A stretch of 64,000 nucleotides of DNA. Source: Mesorhizobium sp. YC-39. Lineage in GTDB: Bacteria; Pseudomonadota; Alphaproteobacteria; Rhizobiales; Rhizobiaceae. Shown piece by piece: positions 27,695-37,727 of the stretch (positions are counted from its first letter, which is position 1; each line of letters begins with the position of its first letter). Below the pieces are notes generated by a model. That model worked only from the letters and a program-made list of their open reading frames with translations, was not told where the DNA came from and did no database searches. The translations under genes were made by a program, and so were the position numbers. Location: assembly GCF_025753795.1 (NCBI RefSeq), contig NZ_JAOWPS010000001.1:558001-622000 (forward strand). The letters run 5' to 3'.

Positions 27695-28419
27695 CGGCGT
27701 ACCTCAAAACCGCAATGGTGCTTGCCGCCGGGCTTGGCAAGCGGATGCGGCCGATCACCGATACGATGCCGAAGCCGCTGGTCAAGATATCGGGCAAGAC
27801 ATTGCTCGACTGGGGCCTGGACAGCCTCGCCGAGGCAGGCGTCACCAAGGCCGTGGTCAATGTCCACTATTTCCCCGAACAGATCGTCTCGCATGTCGCC
27901 GGCCGCGGCGTTCCGAAGGTGGTCATATCGGACGAAAGCGAAAGACTGCTCGATTCCGCCGGCGGCATCGTCCATGCCTTGCCCGAATTGGGCAAAGCCC
28001 CTTTCTTCATCGTCAACGCCGACACCTTCTGGATCGATGCCGGCGCGCCCAACCTTGCTCGCCTCGCCCTTGCATGGGATGCGGCGAAAATGGATATTCT
28101 GCTGATGCTCGCGGATATCAAATCAGCGACCGGACATAGCGGCGGCACCGATTTCCTGATGGCGCCGGATGGCGCCTTGCGGCGTTCGAAGGGCGATCCA
28201 GCGGGCCTGATCTATGCGGGCGCGGCAATCGTCCATCCGCGCCTCTTCAGGAATGCCCCGGCCGGGCCGCATTCGCTCAACGCCTATTTCGATACCGCCA
28301 TTGCCGCCGGCCGCCTGTTCGGCATGGCGATGCAGGGTCACTGGATCACCGTTGGCACACCCGACGCCATTCCGCTCGCCGAAGCGGCGGTCGCCGGTGT
28401 CCTAGCGAAAGCCTTATGA
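27691..28419 (+). CDS. murU: N-acetylmuramate 1-phosphate uridylyltransferase MurU
   Basis: A 242-residue nucleotidyltransferase with MVLAAGLGKRMRPITD, MPKPLVKISGKTLLD and NADTFWID, the signature of sugar-1-phosphate nucleotidylyltransferases. The sequence and the AmgK-like kinase directly upstream point to MurU, which makes UDP-MurNAc from recycled MurNAc-1-phosphate and so bypasses MurA. Translation starts at GTG inside the upstream stop (GTGA). Its stop overlaps the addB start (ATGA). Confidence 0.85.
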   Translation: MTAYLKTAMVLAAGLGKRMRPITDTMPKPLVKISGKTLLDWGLDSLAEAGVTKAVVNVHYFPEQIVSHVAGRGVPKVVISDESERLLDSAGGIVHALPELGKAPFFIVNADTFWIDAGAPNLARLALAWDAAKMDILLMLADIKSATGHSGGTDFLMAPDGALRRSKGDPAGLIYAGAAIVHPRLFRNAPAGPHSLNAYFDTAIAAGRLFGMAMQGHWITVGTPDAIPLAEAAVAGVLAKAL

Positions 28420-31400
28420 GCGGCTCCCGCCGCGTTTTCTCGATCCCTCCCGGAGCGCCGTTCCTGCCGACGCTGGCCGAGACCCTGCTGTCGGGCCGGC
28501 TCGTTCCGGGCTTCCGGTTCGACGGCGACCCGCTGGCGCTGGCCGATGTCACCATCTATGTGCCGACCCGCCGCGCCGCGCGCGCGCTGCGCGGCGTCTT
28601 CGTCGATGTGCTCGGCAGTCGCTCGGCGATCCTGCCGGTCATCCGCCCGCTTGGCGAGTTCGACGAGGACGAAGCGGCATTCGAGGCCGAAGCGTCTGCC
28701 GCCCTCGATCTGGCGCCGCCGATCGCCGCGATCGAGCGCCTGCTGCTGCTGGCGCCGCTGGTGCGCGCCTGGAAACGTCGCCTGCCGGCGCATGTCGCGG
28801 CCCTTTTCGACGAGGAAATCGTCGTACCGGCCTCCGCCGCCGATGCCATCTGGCTGGCGCGCGACCTGGCCCGGCTGATGGACGAGATCGAGACGGAAGG
28901 CACCGACTGGACCAGGCTTGCCGATCTGGTGACCGGCAATCTGGCCGGCTGGTGGCAAGTGACGCTCGATTTCCTCGGTATCGTGACCGACAACTGGCCG
29001 AAGATTCTGGAGGAGCGCAACCGCTCCAACCCAGCCGCGCATCGCAATGCACTGATCAGGCTGGAAGCGGCGCGGCTGAAGCGCAACCCGCCCACCGGGC
29101 CGGTGATCGCCGCCGGCTCCACCGGGTCTATTCCCGCCACCGCCGAACTGCTTGCCGTGATCGCCGCCCTGCCAGGCGGCGCTGTTGTGCTGCCCGGCCT
29201 CGACCCGATGCTGGATGAGCCGTCCTTCCAGGCAATTGTCGCGCCTGGCGCCCGTCCGGCCTTGCTTGGCCACCCGCAATATGGCTTGGCCAAGCTGATC
29301 GGCAAGATCGGCGTGCTGCGCGGCGATGTCGAGGAGATCGCCATCGCCGAAAGGCCGCTCGCGCTGCGCGCGGCCCTTGTCGGCGAGGCGCTGCGACCGG
29401 CCGAAACCACCGAATTGTGGGCCGAGACCCGTGCCGGCTTTGCCGCCGGCGATATCGCCGAAGCCTTCGCCGGTGTGACGCTTCTCGAAGCCGCCAGCGA
29501 ACGCGACGAGGCTGTGGCGATCGCCGTCGCGCTCAAACGCGCCGTCGAAGAGCCCGGCCGGCGCGCGGCGCTCGTCACCGGCGACCGTGCACTGGCACGG
29601 CGCGTCTCGGTCGAGCTTTTGCGCTTCGGCGTCGTCGCCGACGATTCCGGCGGCACGCCGCTCGCCAACACGCCTGCCGCCTGCCTGCTCAGGCTTGCCC
29701 TTCAGGCCGCCTTCAGCCCCGGCGATCCGGTCGCGCTGCTGTCATTGCTCAAGCACCCGCTGCTTGGCCTCGGCCTGGAGCGCACAAGTGTCCGCCATGC
29801 CGCTGAGATCGTCGAACTGGTGGCGCTGCGCGGTGGCACTGGACGTCCCGACATCGCAACACTGCCGGAGCTGTTCGAAGCTCGTCTCACCGGCCTCGGC
29901 GGCAGCAGCCGCCCCCCCTTCTGGTTCTCGCGCCTGACCGTGCGCAGCATCGAGGTCGCTCGCGAATTGCTTGTCCGCCTTGCCGCCGCGCTGGCGCCAT
30001 TGGTCGCTCTTCGCGGCGAGGGCGACACCAATCTTGCCGCGCTGAGCCGGACCAGCGTCGTCGTTCTCGAAAATCTCGGCCGCGCCGAGGATGGCAGTCT
30101 AAGCGAGCTCTATGCCGGAGATGCGGGTGAAAAGCTTGCCGAGTTGTTGCGCGGGCTGGTCGCCGCCGCGGTGCCGTTCTCCTTCGCGGCGGACGAATGG
30201 CCTGACGTCATGGAGGCGCTGATCGCGCCCGAAACGGTCAAACCGGCGCAAGGCACCGACCGGAATATCGCCATCTGGGGCGCGCTGGAAGCCCGCTTGC
30301 AAAGCGTCGACACGCTGGTCGTCGGCGGGCTGAACGAAGGCGTGTGGCCGCGCAAGCCGGAGAGCGACCGCTTCATGTCGCGGTTGATGAAGACGGGCAT
30401 CGATCTCGAACCGCCCGAACGACGTATTGGCCTTGCCGCCCATGATTTCCAGATGGCGATGGGCGCAAGCAAAGTGGTGCTGGCGCGCTCCGCCCGCTCC
30501 GGCGATGCGCCAGCGGTGCCCTCGCGCTGGCTGCAGCGCATCCTCACCTTCATGGGCAAGGACCATGCGGCGGTGCTTAGCCGGCGCGGCGATGAATTGC
30601 TGGCCTGGGCGCGTGCGCTCGATGCCGGCGACAGGCGGGATTTCGCACCGCGGCCGCAGCCGAAGCCGCCGCTGACTGTCCGGCCAGCCCATTTCTCAGT
30701 CACCGAGATCGAGACGCTGCGCCGCGACCCTTACGCGATCTATGCCAGGAGGATACTCGGCCTGATGCCGCTCGATCCGGTCATCCGCGATCCGGGCGCC
30801 GCCGAACGCGGCACGCTGTTCCACGCCATCCTGCATCTTTTCTCGGCTGAGGTGGCCGATCCGCGCGCACCGGACGCGCTGGACGGCCTTGTCGCCGCCG
30901 GCCGCGCCTGCTTTGCCGAGGCGGCGCTTCCCGCCGATGTCGAGGCTGTGTGGTGGCCGCGCTTCGAAAAGCTTGCCACCGGCATCGTCGAATGGGAGCG
31001 CGGCCGCGCCGATGCCGTAGTCCGCCGGTATGCCGAGGAGCGCGCCCAAAAGACCGGCGTCGGCCAATCCGGCGTGACGCTATCGGGTTATGCCGATCGC
31101 GTCGACCTGCTGGCCGGCGGCATGGCCGACATTCTCGACTACAAGACCGGCTCCTCGCCGTCCAAGGCGCAGGCGCACACGCTGCTTGCGCCGCAACTGG
31201 CGCTGGAGGGTGCGTTGCTCAGGCGCGGCGCCTTCAAGGATCTGGGGGCGCGCGAACCATCGCAACTGGCCTTCATCAGGCTGAAGCCGAATGGCGAGGT
31301 GTTCGAGGAATCCATCCTCGAATACAACCGCAAGCCGCGAACCGCCACTGATCTGGCCGAGGAGGCCTGGACGCGGCTGGAAAAACTGCTGATCCACTAT

Positions 31401-31538
31401 GCCGACCCGGCGACCGGCTACCTCTCACGCGCATTGCCGTTCCGCGAGGGCGAGACCGATGGCGACTATGACCATCTCGCCCGCGTGCTCGAATGGTCCG
31501 CCGGCGGTGATGCCGACGACGAAGGAGGGGAGGCGTGA
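28416..31538 (+). CDS. addB: Double-strand break repair protein AddB
   Basis: A subunit of the AddAB helicase-nuclease that processes DNA ends for RecA, 1040 residues. It has the N-terminal degenerate helicase region (DVTIYVPTRRAARALRG), QSVDTLVVGGLNEGVWP, and a C-terminal RecB-type nuclease with GTLFHAILH and ADILDYKTGSSPS. It is coupled by 4-base overlaps to murU before it and addA after it. Confidence 0.95.
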   Translation: MSGSRRVFSIPPGAPFLPTLAETLLSGRLVPGFRFDGDPLALADVTIYVPTRRAARALRGVFVDVLGSRSAILPVIRPLGEFDEDEAAFEAEASAALDLAPPIAAIERLLLLAPLVRAWKRRLPAHVAALFDEEIVVPASAADAIWLARDLARLMDEIETEGTDWTRLADLVTGNLAGWWQVTLDFLGIVTDNWPKILEERNRSNPAAHRNALIRLEAARLKRNPPTGPVIAAGSTGSIPATAELLAVIAALPGGAVVLPGLDPMLDEPSFQAIVAPGARPALLGHPQYGLAKLIGKIGVLRGDVEEIAIAERPLALRAALVGEALRPAETTELWAETRAGFAAGDIAEAFAGVTLLEAASERDEAVAIAVALKRAVEEPGRRAALVTGDRALARRVSVELLRFGVVADDSGGTPLANTPAACLLRLALQAAFSPGDPVALLSLLKHPLLGLGLERTSVRHAAEIVELVALRGGTGRPDIATLPELFEARLTGLGGSSRPPFWFSRLTVRSIEVARELLVRLAAALAPLVALRGEGDTNLAALSRTSVVVLENLGRAEDGSLSELYAGDAGEKLAELLRGLVAAAVPFSFAADEWPDVMEALIAPETVKPAQGTDRNIAIWGALEARLQSVDTLVVGGLNEGVWPRKPESDRFMSRLMKTGIDLEPPERRIGLAAHDFQMAMGASKVVLARSARSGDAPAVPSRWLQRILTFMGKDHAAVLSRRGDELLAWARALDAGDRRDFAPRPQPKPPLTVRPAHFSVTEIETLRRDPYAIYARRILGLMPLDPVIRDPGAAERGTLFHAILHLFSAEVADPRAPDALDGLVAAGRACFAEAALPADVEAVWWPRFEKLATGIVEWERGRADAVVRRYAEERAQKTGVGQSGVTLSGYADRVDLLAGGMADILDYKTGSSPSKAQAHTLLAPQLALEGALLRRGAFKDLGAREPSQLAFIRLKPNGEVFEESILEYNRKPRTATDLAEEAWTRLEKLLIHYADPATGYLSRALPFREGETDGDYDHLARVLEWSAGGDADDEGGEA

Positions 31539-34500
31539 AGAAGGCCTATCCGATCCCGACCGACACCGCCATCAGCCAGGCCAGGGCCTCCGACCCGCAA
31601 AATTCCGCCTGGGTGTCGGCCAATGCCGGATCGGGCAAGACCCATGTGCTGGCGCAGCGCGTCATCAGGCTTCTGCTCAAGGGTACCGATCCGTCGAAGA
31701 TCCTGTGCCTGACCTACACGCGTGCCGCCGCCGCCAACATGTCGAACCGGGTGTTTTCGACATTGTCGGAATGGACGGCGCTTGGCGACACGGAACTGGC
31801 GACAAGGATAGAAGCACTGGACGGTCGCCAACCCGATCGCAACACCATGCGCCGCGCGCGACGGCTGTTCGCCGAGGCGCTGGAAACGCCGGGCGGGCTG
31901 AAGATCCAGACCATCCACGCCTTCTGCGAATCGGTGCTGCACCAGTTTCCGCTGGAAGCCAACATCCCTGCTCATTTCGAAATGCTCGATCCGCAGATGG
32001 AGGCTTCCCTGTTCGCCGCCGCCCGCCGCGACATGATTTCGGGCACGGCTGGCGGACACGCGGGACTGGCCGAGGCTTTCGCCGCCGTGCTGGAACGTGG
32101 CGGCGAGGCTGGGCTCGACGCATTGCTGGCAGAGATCGTGCGCAAGCGCGACGGTTTGCGCGCCTTCATCAGTGCGGCCGGTGACGATGGCTTCCGGGCG
32201 CTGTTCGACGAGTTCAAGTTCCGCACCGGCCAGACCGCCGACGATATCGCATCGTCCGTCTGGCCGCCGCCGGGTTTCCTGCCGGACTACTTCGCCACCT
32301 TCACTCGCGCTGCCGAAGCCGCCGACGCCCGCATCGTGCTGAACAACATTTTGCCCTACGCCCGTCTTGCCTTTGCCGAGGACGATTCGATCCGGCGGCT
32401 GCAACTGTTGGGCAAGGCTTTCCTGCGCGCGGATGGCGCCCCTTATGAGCCGGCAAAGACATTCAAGAAGGCGCTGCTCGACCGGTTGCCCGATCTGCCG
32501 GAACGCTATCTGGCAGCAGTCGACGCCATCATCGAAATCTCCGATCGGCTGGCCCTGTTCAGGATGCTGGAAGGCACAAGCGCCGCGCTGACCATCGCCG
32601 ACTGGCTGATCGCCCGCTACGAGCAATTGAAGCGTGCTCGTGGCTTCCTCGACTTCAACGACCTCATCACCCGCACGGTCAATCTCCTGGCGCGGCCTGA
32701 CGCCGGCCCTTGGGTGCAGTACAAGCTCGACCAGGGCATCGACCACATCCTGCTCGACGAGGCGCAGGACACCAGTCCCGACCAATGGGATGTGGTGAAG
32801 CGGCTGGCGGAAGAGTTCTTTGCCGGGCAGGGCGCGCGCGATAGGGTCCACCGCACCGTCTTTGCGGTCGGCGACGAAAAGCAGTCGATCTATTCGTTTC
32901 AGGGAGCCGCACCCGATTCCTTCGCCGACTCAAGGCTGCTGTTTGCCGGCAAGGTGCGCGACGCCGATGCCGCCTTCGCCGATCTCAAGCTGACCTGGTC
33001 GTTCCGCTCGACCGACGACGTTCTCGCCGCCGTCGACCGTGTCTTTGCCGACCCCGCCGTGCGGCGTGGCATCAGCCACGATCCCGATCCGCTCAGCCAT
33101 CAGGCGATCCGCACCGACGCGCCGGGCTACGTCGAGATCTGGCCATCGATCGGTGCGGAAGCCGTCGACGAGCCCGACGACTGGACGCAAGCCGTTGACC
33201 ACGCTCACGCGCCGGCGGTCCGCGTTGCCGAAAACGTGGCGGCGACCATTGCCGGCTGGATCGGCGGCGGCGAGATCATCGAAGGTCGCGGCAAGAAGCT
33301 TCGGCCCGGCGATGTCCTGGTGCTGGTGCGCAAACGCGATCGCTTCGTCCATGCGCTGACGCGCGCGCTGAAGGGCCGCGACATCCCGGTCGCCGGCGCC
33401 GACCGGCTCAGCCTGCCTGGCCATATCGCGGTCAAGGACCTGATCGCGCTCGGCCATTTTCTCATCCAGCCGCAGGACGATCTGTCGCTTGCCGCAGTGC
33501 TGCGCAGCCCGATCTTCGACGTTTCGGAAGAGACGCTTTTCAAGCTGGCGGGCGAGCGGCCGACCGGTCTCGCGCTGATCGCTTCGCTTAGAAAACATGC
33601 CGGCGAGAGCACTGCCCTGGCCGCAATCGTTGCCCAACTGGACACATGGTCCAACGAAGCGGCGTTCAAGCCGGTGTTCGAATTCTATGCCGCCATTCTC
33701 GCCCGCAACGGTCTGCGCAGGAAGATGATCGCACGGCTCGGACCGGAAGCTGGCGACATTCTCGACGAGTTCCTGAACTTCTGCCTGGCCGAGGAGCGGA
33801 CCGGCCTGCCGGGGCTGGAATCCTTCCTGTCGACGCTGGAAAACGCCGGCCCCGAGATCAAGCGGGAGATGGACCAGACCCGCGACGAGGTTCGCGTCAT
33901 GACCGTGCACGCCGCCAAGGGTCTGGAAGCGCCGGTCGTGTTCCTGGTCGATGGCGGCTCGGCCCCCTTCAGCGACCAGCATTTGCCGCGACTGATGCCG
34001 TTCGATGGCTCGGGCGAACACTGGGATGGCAAGGGCTATCTCTGGCGCTCGGCCAGCGATGTCGCCAATGGCTTTTCGCGGGCCGCTTCGGTCCGTGCCC
34101 GCGAACTGGCCGACGACGAATACCGCCGGCTGCTTTATGTCGGCATGACGCGTGCCGAGGACCGGCTGATCGTCTGCGGCTACCATGGCAAGCGGGCGCC
34201 GAACACCGGCACCTGGCATTCGATCGTCAGCCGCGCGCTGGTCGGGGCGCCGGAAAGCACGCAGCGGCAGCATCCGGCCACCGGCGAGGCCGTGCACCGC
34301 TTCCACGTGACGAAATTGCCTCCGGTTGCACATATGGCCGCCGAGGAGGCACAACAGACGCAGCAATTCGGGCCATTGCCGAAGACGCTGTTCCAGCCCT
34401 TGCCGCCCTATGAGGACCTGCCGCGCCCATTGTCGCCCTCCGGCGCCTCGGCCTTGATCGACGAGACGAAGGAAGCCGTGATCGACACCGGCTCGCCGGT

Positions 34501-35047
34501 GCTGGATGCCGAGGCGGAGCCCGGCTTTGCCGTGATGCGGGGGCTGGCGCTGCACAAATTGCTGCAGATGCTGCCCGGCATCGCCGAGGCCGGACGCCGG
34601 GATGCGGCGAGGCGCTATCTCGAACGCGCCGGAGCGCAATGGCCCGACGCGGAGCGTGACAAGGCTCTGGCCTCGGTGACCGCCATTCTCACTGATCCCC
34701 GCTTTGGCGAGCTGTTCTCGCCGTCCTCACGCGCTGAAGTCGCGGTCATGGGCAGCCTCGAGGTGAAGGGCAAGCTGCGCTCCATCTCGGGCAAGATCGA
34801 CCGGCTGGCGGTCATGTCGGGTAAGGTGTCGATCGTCGACTACAAGACCAACCGGCCAGCACCCGCAACGCTGGCCGAAATCCCGCCGGCCTATGTACTC
34901 CAGCTTGCGCTTTATCGTGCCTTGCTCCAGCCGCTTTACCCCGGACGCGAGGTCTCTGCCGCGCTGCTGTTCACCGAGGCACCGCGGCTGATCGAGCTGC
35001 CGGGCGCGGCCATGGATGATGCCCTTGCCCGACTCACGGCAGCGTGA
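31535..35047 (+). CDS. addA: Double-strand break repair helicase AddA
   Basis: The UvrD-type helicase and nuclease subunit of AddAB, 1170 residues. Walker A is SANAGSGKTHVLAQR near the N-terminus; LLDEAQDTSPDQW is the Walker B motif; VMTVHAAKGLEAPVVFLV and LLYVGMTRAEDRL are late helicase motifs; KVSIVDYKTNRPAP is the nuclease motif. Translation begins at a GTG overlapping the addB stop. Confidence 0.96.
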   Translation: MKKAYPIPTDTAISQARASDPQNSAWVSANAGSGKTHVLAQRVIRLLLKGTDPSKILCLTYTRAAAANMSNRVFSTLSEWTALGDTELATRIEALDGRQPDRNTMRRARRLFAEALETPGGLKIQTIHAFCESVLHQFPLEANIPAHFEMLDPQMEASLFAAARRDMISGTAGGHAGLAEAFAAVLERGGEAGLDALLAEIVRKRDGLRAFISAAGDDGFRALFDEFKFRTGQTADDIASSVWPPPGFLPDYFATFTRAAEAADARIVLNNILPYARLAFAEDDSIRRLQLLGKAFLRADGAPYEPAKTFKKALLDRLPDLPERYLAAVDAIIEISDRLALFRMLEGTSAALTIADWLIARYEQLKRARGFLDFNDLITRTVNLLARPDAGPWVQYKLDQGIDHILLDEAQDTSPDQWDVVKRLAEEFFAGQGARDRVHRTVFAVGDEKQSIYSFQGAAPDSFADSRLLFAGKVRDADAAFADLKLTWSFRSTDDVLAAVDRVFADPAVRRGISHDPDPLSHQAIRTDAPGYVEIWPSIGAEAVDEPDDWTQAVDHAHAPAVRVAENVAATIAGWIGGGEIIEGRGKKLRPGDVLVLVRKRDRFVHALTRALKGRDIPVAGADRLSLPGHIAVKDLIALGHFLIQPQDDLSLAAVLRSPIFDVSEETLFKLAGERPTGLALIASLRKHAGESTALAAIVAQLDTWSNEAAFKPVFEFYAAILARNGLRRKMIARLGPEAGDILDEFLNFCLAEERTGLPGLESFLSTLENAGPEIKREMDQTRDEVRVMTVHAAKGLEAPVVFLVDGGSAPFSDQHLPRLMPFDGSGEHWDGKGYLWRSASDVANGFSRAASVRARELADDEYRRLLYVGMTRAEDRLIVCGYHGKRAPNTGTWHSIVSRALVGAPESTQRQHPATGEAVHRFHVTKLPPVAHMAAEEAQQTQQFGPLPKTLFQPLPPYEDLPRPLSPSGASALIDETKEAVIDTGSPVLDAEAEPGFAVMRGLALHKLLQMLPGIAEAGRRDAARRYLERAGAQWPDAERDKALASVTAILTDPRFGELFSPSSRAEVAVMGSLEVKGKLRSISGKIDRLAVMSGKVSIVDYKTNRPAPATLAEIPPAYVLQLALYRALLQPLYPGREVSAALLFTEAPRLIELPGAAMDDALARLTAA

Positions 35048-35120
35048 CACAACACCTGCTTGAACAAAGACGCGATCACCACCACATTTGGTACGACGAA
35101 AAAATCGAAAGGATTTCCGC

Positions 35121-35444
35121 ATGGCCACCGTCAAGGTCGACAAGAGCAATTTCCAGGCCGATGTGCTTAACGCCAAGGAGCCGGTCGTGGTTGATTTCTG
35201 GGCCGAATGGTGCGGCCCCTGCAAGATGATCGCGCCGGCGCTCGAGGAGATCGCCAACGAACTCGGCGGCAAGGTCAAGATCGCCAAGCTCAACATCGAC
35301 GAGAATCCTGAGCTCGCCGCGCAGTTCGGCGTTCGCTCGATCCCGACGCTGATGATCTTCAAGGGTGGTGAAAGGGCCGACGTGAAGATTGGCGCTGCGC
35401 CCAAGACGGCGCTGTCGCACTGGATCAACGGCAATCTCGTCTGA
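35121..35444 (+). CDS. trxA: Thioredoxin
   Basis: A 107-residue thioredoxin with active-site WCGPC (Cys31 and Cys34) and the cis-proline loop [13 protein letters not shown]. It is the general cytosolic disulfide reductant. The start has AAAGGA upstream. It follows addA by 73 bases and ends with a strong terminator, so it closes this transcription block. Confidence 0.96.
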   Translation: MATVKVDKSNFQADVLNAKEPVVVDFWAEWCGPCKMIAPALEEIANELGGKVKIAKLNIDENPELAAQFGVRSIPTLMIFKGGERADVKIGAAPKTALSHWINGNLV

Positions 35445-35467
35445 TCGTTCTGAAATTCGGACTAAGG

Positions 35468-35494
35468 GAGCCCGGCCCTCGCGCCGGGCTTTTC
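35468..35494 (+). terminator. Rho-independent terminator of trxA
   Basis: A 7-bp stem GCCCGGC/GCCGGGC with a 6-base loop is followed by TTTTCTTT. It starts about 25 bases after the trxA stop. Confidence 0.85.
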
Positions 35495-35574
35495 TTTGGC
35501 GTCATCGCTCGACGCCTCTGGCCCTCGCGCGCGATGCCTCCATGTCTTCTGCTTGGGCAAGACAGGAGAACCTC

Positions 35575-35856
35575 ATGACCGGATCCGCCAAGGCCACCGT
35601 CTTCATCGACAATGAACGCGTCATCGTCACCGAATATCGCTTCCAGCCGGGCGACAACACCGGCTGGCACCGCCATGGCCACGACTACGTCATCGTGCCG
35701 CTGATGGACGGCAAGCTGAAGCTTCTGACCAAGGACGGCGAATCCTTCGCCGAGATGAAGAAGGGCGCGCCCTATTTCCGCAAGGAAGGCGTCGAGCACG
35801 ACGTCATCAACGCCAATGAGGGCGAATACGCCTTCATCGAGATTGAACTGAAGTAG
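35575..35856 (+). CDS. Small cupin-domain protein
   Basis: A 93-residue single-domain cupin. Motif 1 is visible as GDNTGWHRHGHDYVIVPLMDG, with metal-binding histidines, and a degenerate motif 2 as FRKEGVEHDVIN. AGGAG precedes the ATG; a longer in-frame start would run back through the trxA terminator. No substrate can be read from sequence or context. It converges on a VOC-family gene. Confidence 0.8.
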   Translation: MTGSAKATVFIDNERVIVTEYRFQPGDNTGWHRHGHDYVIVPLMDGKLKLLTKDGESFAEMKKGAPYFRKEGVEHDVINANEGEYAFIEIELK

Positions 35857-35880
35857 TTCACCAAGGGGCGGCGCCCGAGA

Positions 35881-36300
35881 TTACCAATCGGCGATGCGAT
35901 CGCCGCCGACGAATTGCGCGCTTTTTGCGGTATACTCGAAAAGCTCGATCTTCACGCCGTTGGGGTCGCGGATCCAGGCTTGGTATGTGTCATCGCAGGC
36001 GTGTTTCTTGGCCGTGACATCGATGCCTTTCGACCTGATATGGGTGATCGCCGCGTCGATATCTTTCACTTCAAGGCAGAAGTGGTTGATCTGGTTAAGC
36101 TCGCTGTGGCTCGTGCCATCTTTCTCGAACACCTCGACATGGCTGCGGCCACCGCAATTGAGGTAGAAGCCGAAGATCTTGCTGTCGCGCAGGAAGTTGA
36201 ACTGGGTGTCCAGGCCGAGCACGTCTCGGTAGAAACTCCGCGTCGCTTCGAGGTCATGGGCGAAGATGCAGACATGGGCGAGTTGCTTTACCTCGATCAT
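35881..36300 (-). CDS. VOC family (glyoxalase/dioxygenase fold) protein
   Basis: A 139-residue vicinal-oxygen-chelate protein: VKQLAHVCIFAHDLEATRSFYRDVLGL is the first beta-alpha module and INHFCLEVKDIDAAITHI starts the second, ending DPNGVKIELFEYT. Metal ligands H9, H71 and E125 are plausible by position. Lactoylglutathione lyase, fosfomycin-thiol transferase or isomerase activity cannot be told apart here. It lies 38 bases downstream of folC in the same direction. Confidence 0.8.
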   Translation of the reverse strand: MIEVKQLAHVCIFAHDLEATRSFYRDVLGLDTQFNFLRDSKIFGFYLNCGGRSHVEVFEKDGTSHSELNQINHFCLEVKDIDAAITHIRSKGIDVTAKKHACDDTYQAWIRDPNGVKIELFEYTAKSAQFVGGDRIADW

Positions 36301-36338
36301 GATTGGCTCCTTACGCTGATCGCGACAAATCGGGCGCT

Positions 36339-37664
36339 TCAGACCGGCGGCGTGCCGTTTTCGGCCAACACCGCGCCGGCCAGGTACAATGAACCGCCGA
36401 TCAGGATGCGCGGCGGCGGCCCGTCCCAGGTATCGCGCAGCAGCATCAGCGCGCTGGCGACGGAGCTGACCGGCTCGGCCGACAGGCCGGCCTCGGTGGC
36501 GCGGATCGCCAGTTCGTCATTCGGCACGCCAGCCTCGCTGAGGCTCACCGGCACCGTGTAGACATGCCGCACCAGACCCTTGAAGGCACGGAAGTAGCCG
36601 GCCTGGTCCTTGGTGTTGATCATGCCGGCGATCAGGAAAAGCGGCCGCGGGTTTTTCTCCTCCTGTTCGGCCAGCGCTTCGGCGACGACGATGCCAGCTC
36701 CCGGATTGTGCCCGCCGTCGAGCCAGATGTCGGCGCCCTTCGGCGCCAGATCGGTCAGCCTGCCCTGCGCCAGCTTCTGCATGCGGCCCGGCCAGGCGAC
36801 GCTGGCCATCGCCTTTTCGGCGGCGCGGTGGCTGATCTCGAAACCGGCGGCCTTGACCGCCGCGATCGCCGCGGCTGCATTGGCGAACTGGTGGCGCCCC
36901 GGCAGGCGCGGCGGCGGCAGGTCCATCAGCCCGTCCTCGTCCTGGTAGACCATGCGGCCGTTTTCCTCGAAGGCAAGGAAGTCCTGGCCATAGACGAAGG
37001 TCGGGCAGTCAAGCCGCTCGGCGGTTTCGATCAGCACCTGCAGTGCCGTTTCGCTCTCCTGCGCGCCGATGACCACCGGGCAGCCGCGCTTGATGATGCC
37101 GGCCTTTTCGGCGGCGATCAGCTCGACGCGGTCGCCGAGATAGGCTTCGTGGTCGAGCGAGACCGGCATGATCACCGACACTGCCGGCCTGGCGATGACG
37201 TTGGTGGCGTCGAAACGGCCGCCAAGCCCAACCTCGATGATGGCGGCTTCGGCCGGGTGCTCGGAAAACAAGAGGAAGGTCACGGCGGTAAGGATCTCGA
37301 AGACGGTGATCTTTTGCCCTTCATTGGCCTTGGCGACGCGCGCTATCGTCTCGGCGAAGACGTCATCGTCGACCAGCCTGCCACCGCCATCGGCAGCCAG
37401 CCGGTAGCGCTCGTGCCAGTTCACCAGATGTGGCGATGTGTGCACGTGGACGAGATGGCCGGAGGCTTCCAGCAACGCCCGCGAAAAGGCCGCGCATGAG
37501 CCCTTGCCGTTGGTGCCGGCGATGTGGATGACCGGCGGCAGGTGGTCCTGCGGATTGCCCAGCCGCTCCAGCAGCCGCGAAATACGGTCGAGCGAAAGGT
37601 CGAAGCCCTTCGGATGCAGCGCCATCAGGGCTTCGATTTCGCGGTCGGCGGCAAGCGTTGTCAT
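36339..37664 (-). CDS. folC: Folylpolyglutamate / dihydrofolate synthase
   Basis: Adds glutamate to dihydropteroate and folates; 441 residues. The ATP loop IHIAGTNGKGSCAAFS, HTSPHLVNWHERYR, GLGGRFDATNV and the WLDGGHNPGAG motif are all present. The start MTTLAADREIEA is preferred over one twelve codons upstream. It follows accD, and both belong to the minus-strand trp-accD-folC group. Confidence 0.95.
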   Translation of the reverse strand: MTTLAADREIEALMALHPKGFDLSLDRISRLLERLGNPQDHLPPVIHIAGTNGKGSCAAFSRALLEASGHLVHVHTSPHLVNWHERYRLAADGGGRLVDDDVFAETIARVAKANEGQKITVFEILTAVTFLLFSEHPAEAAIIEVGLGGRFDATNVIARPAVSVIMPVSLDHEAYLGDRVELIAAEKAGIIKRGCPVVIGAQESETALQVLIETAERLDCPTFVYGQDFLAFEENGRMVYQDEDGLMDLPPPRLPGRHQFANAAAAIAAVKAAGFEISHRAAEKAMASVAWPGRMQKLAQGRLTDLAPKGADIWLDGGHNPGAGIVVAEALAEQEEKNPRPLFLIAGMINTKDQAGYFRAFKGLVRHVYTVPVSLSEAGVPNDELAIRATEAGLSAEPVSSVASALMLLRDTWDGPPPRILIGGSLYLAGAVLAENGTPPV

Positions 37665-37727
37665 GGGGGGAATCCTAAGCGCGCGCGGCGACGCGCGCAA
37701 TCGCGGTTCGCGGCTAAGAAAGTCGCG

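Noticed and set aside
32930-34639. 569-codon open frame antisense to addA
   Set aside because: Lies wholly inside addA, whose helicase and nuclease motifs are intact; no recognisable domain.
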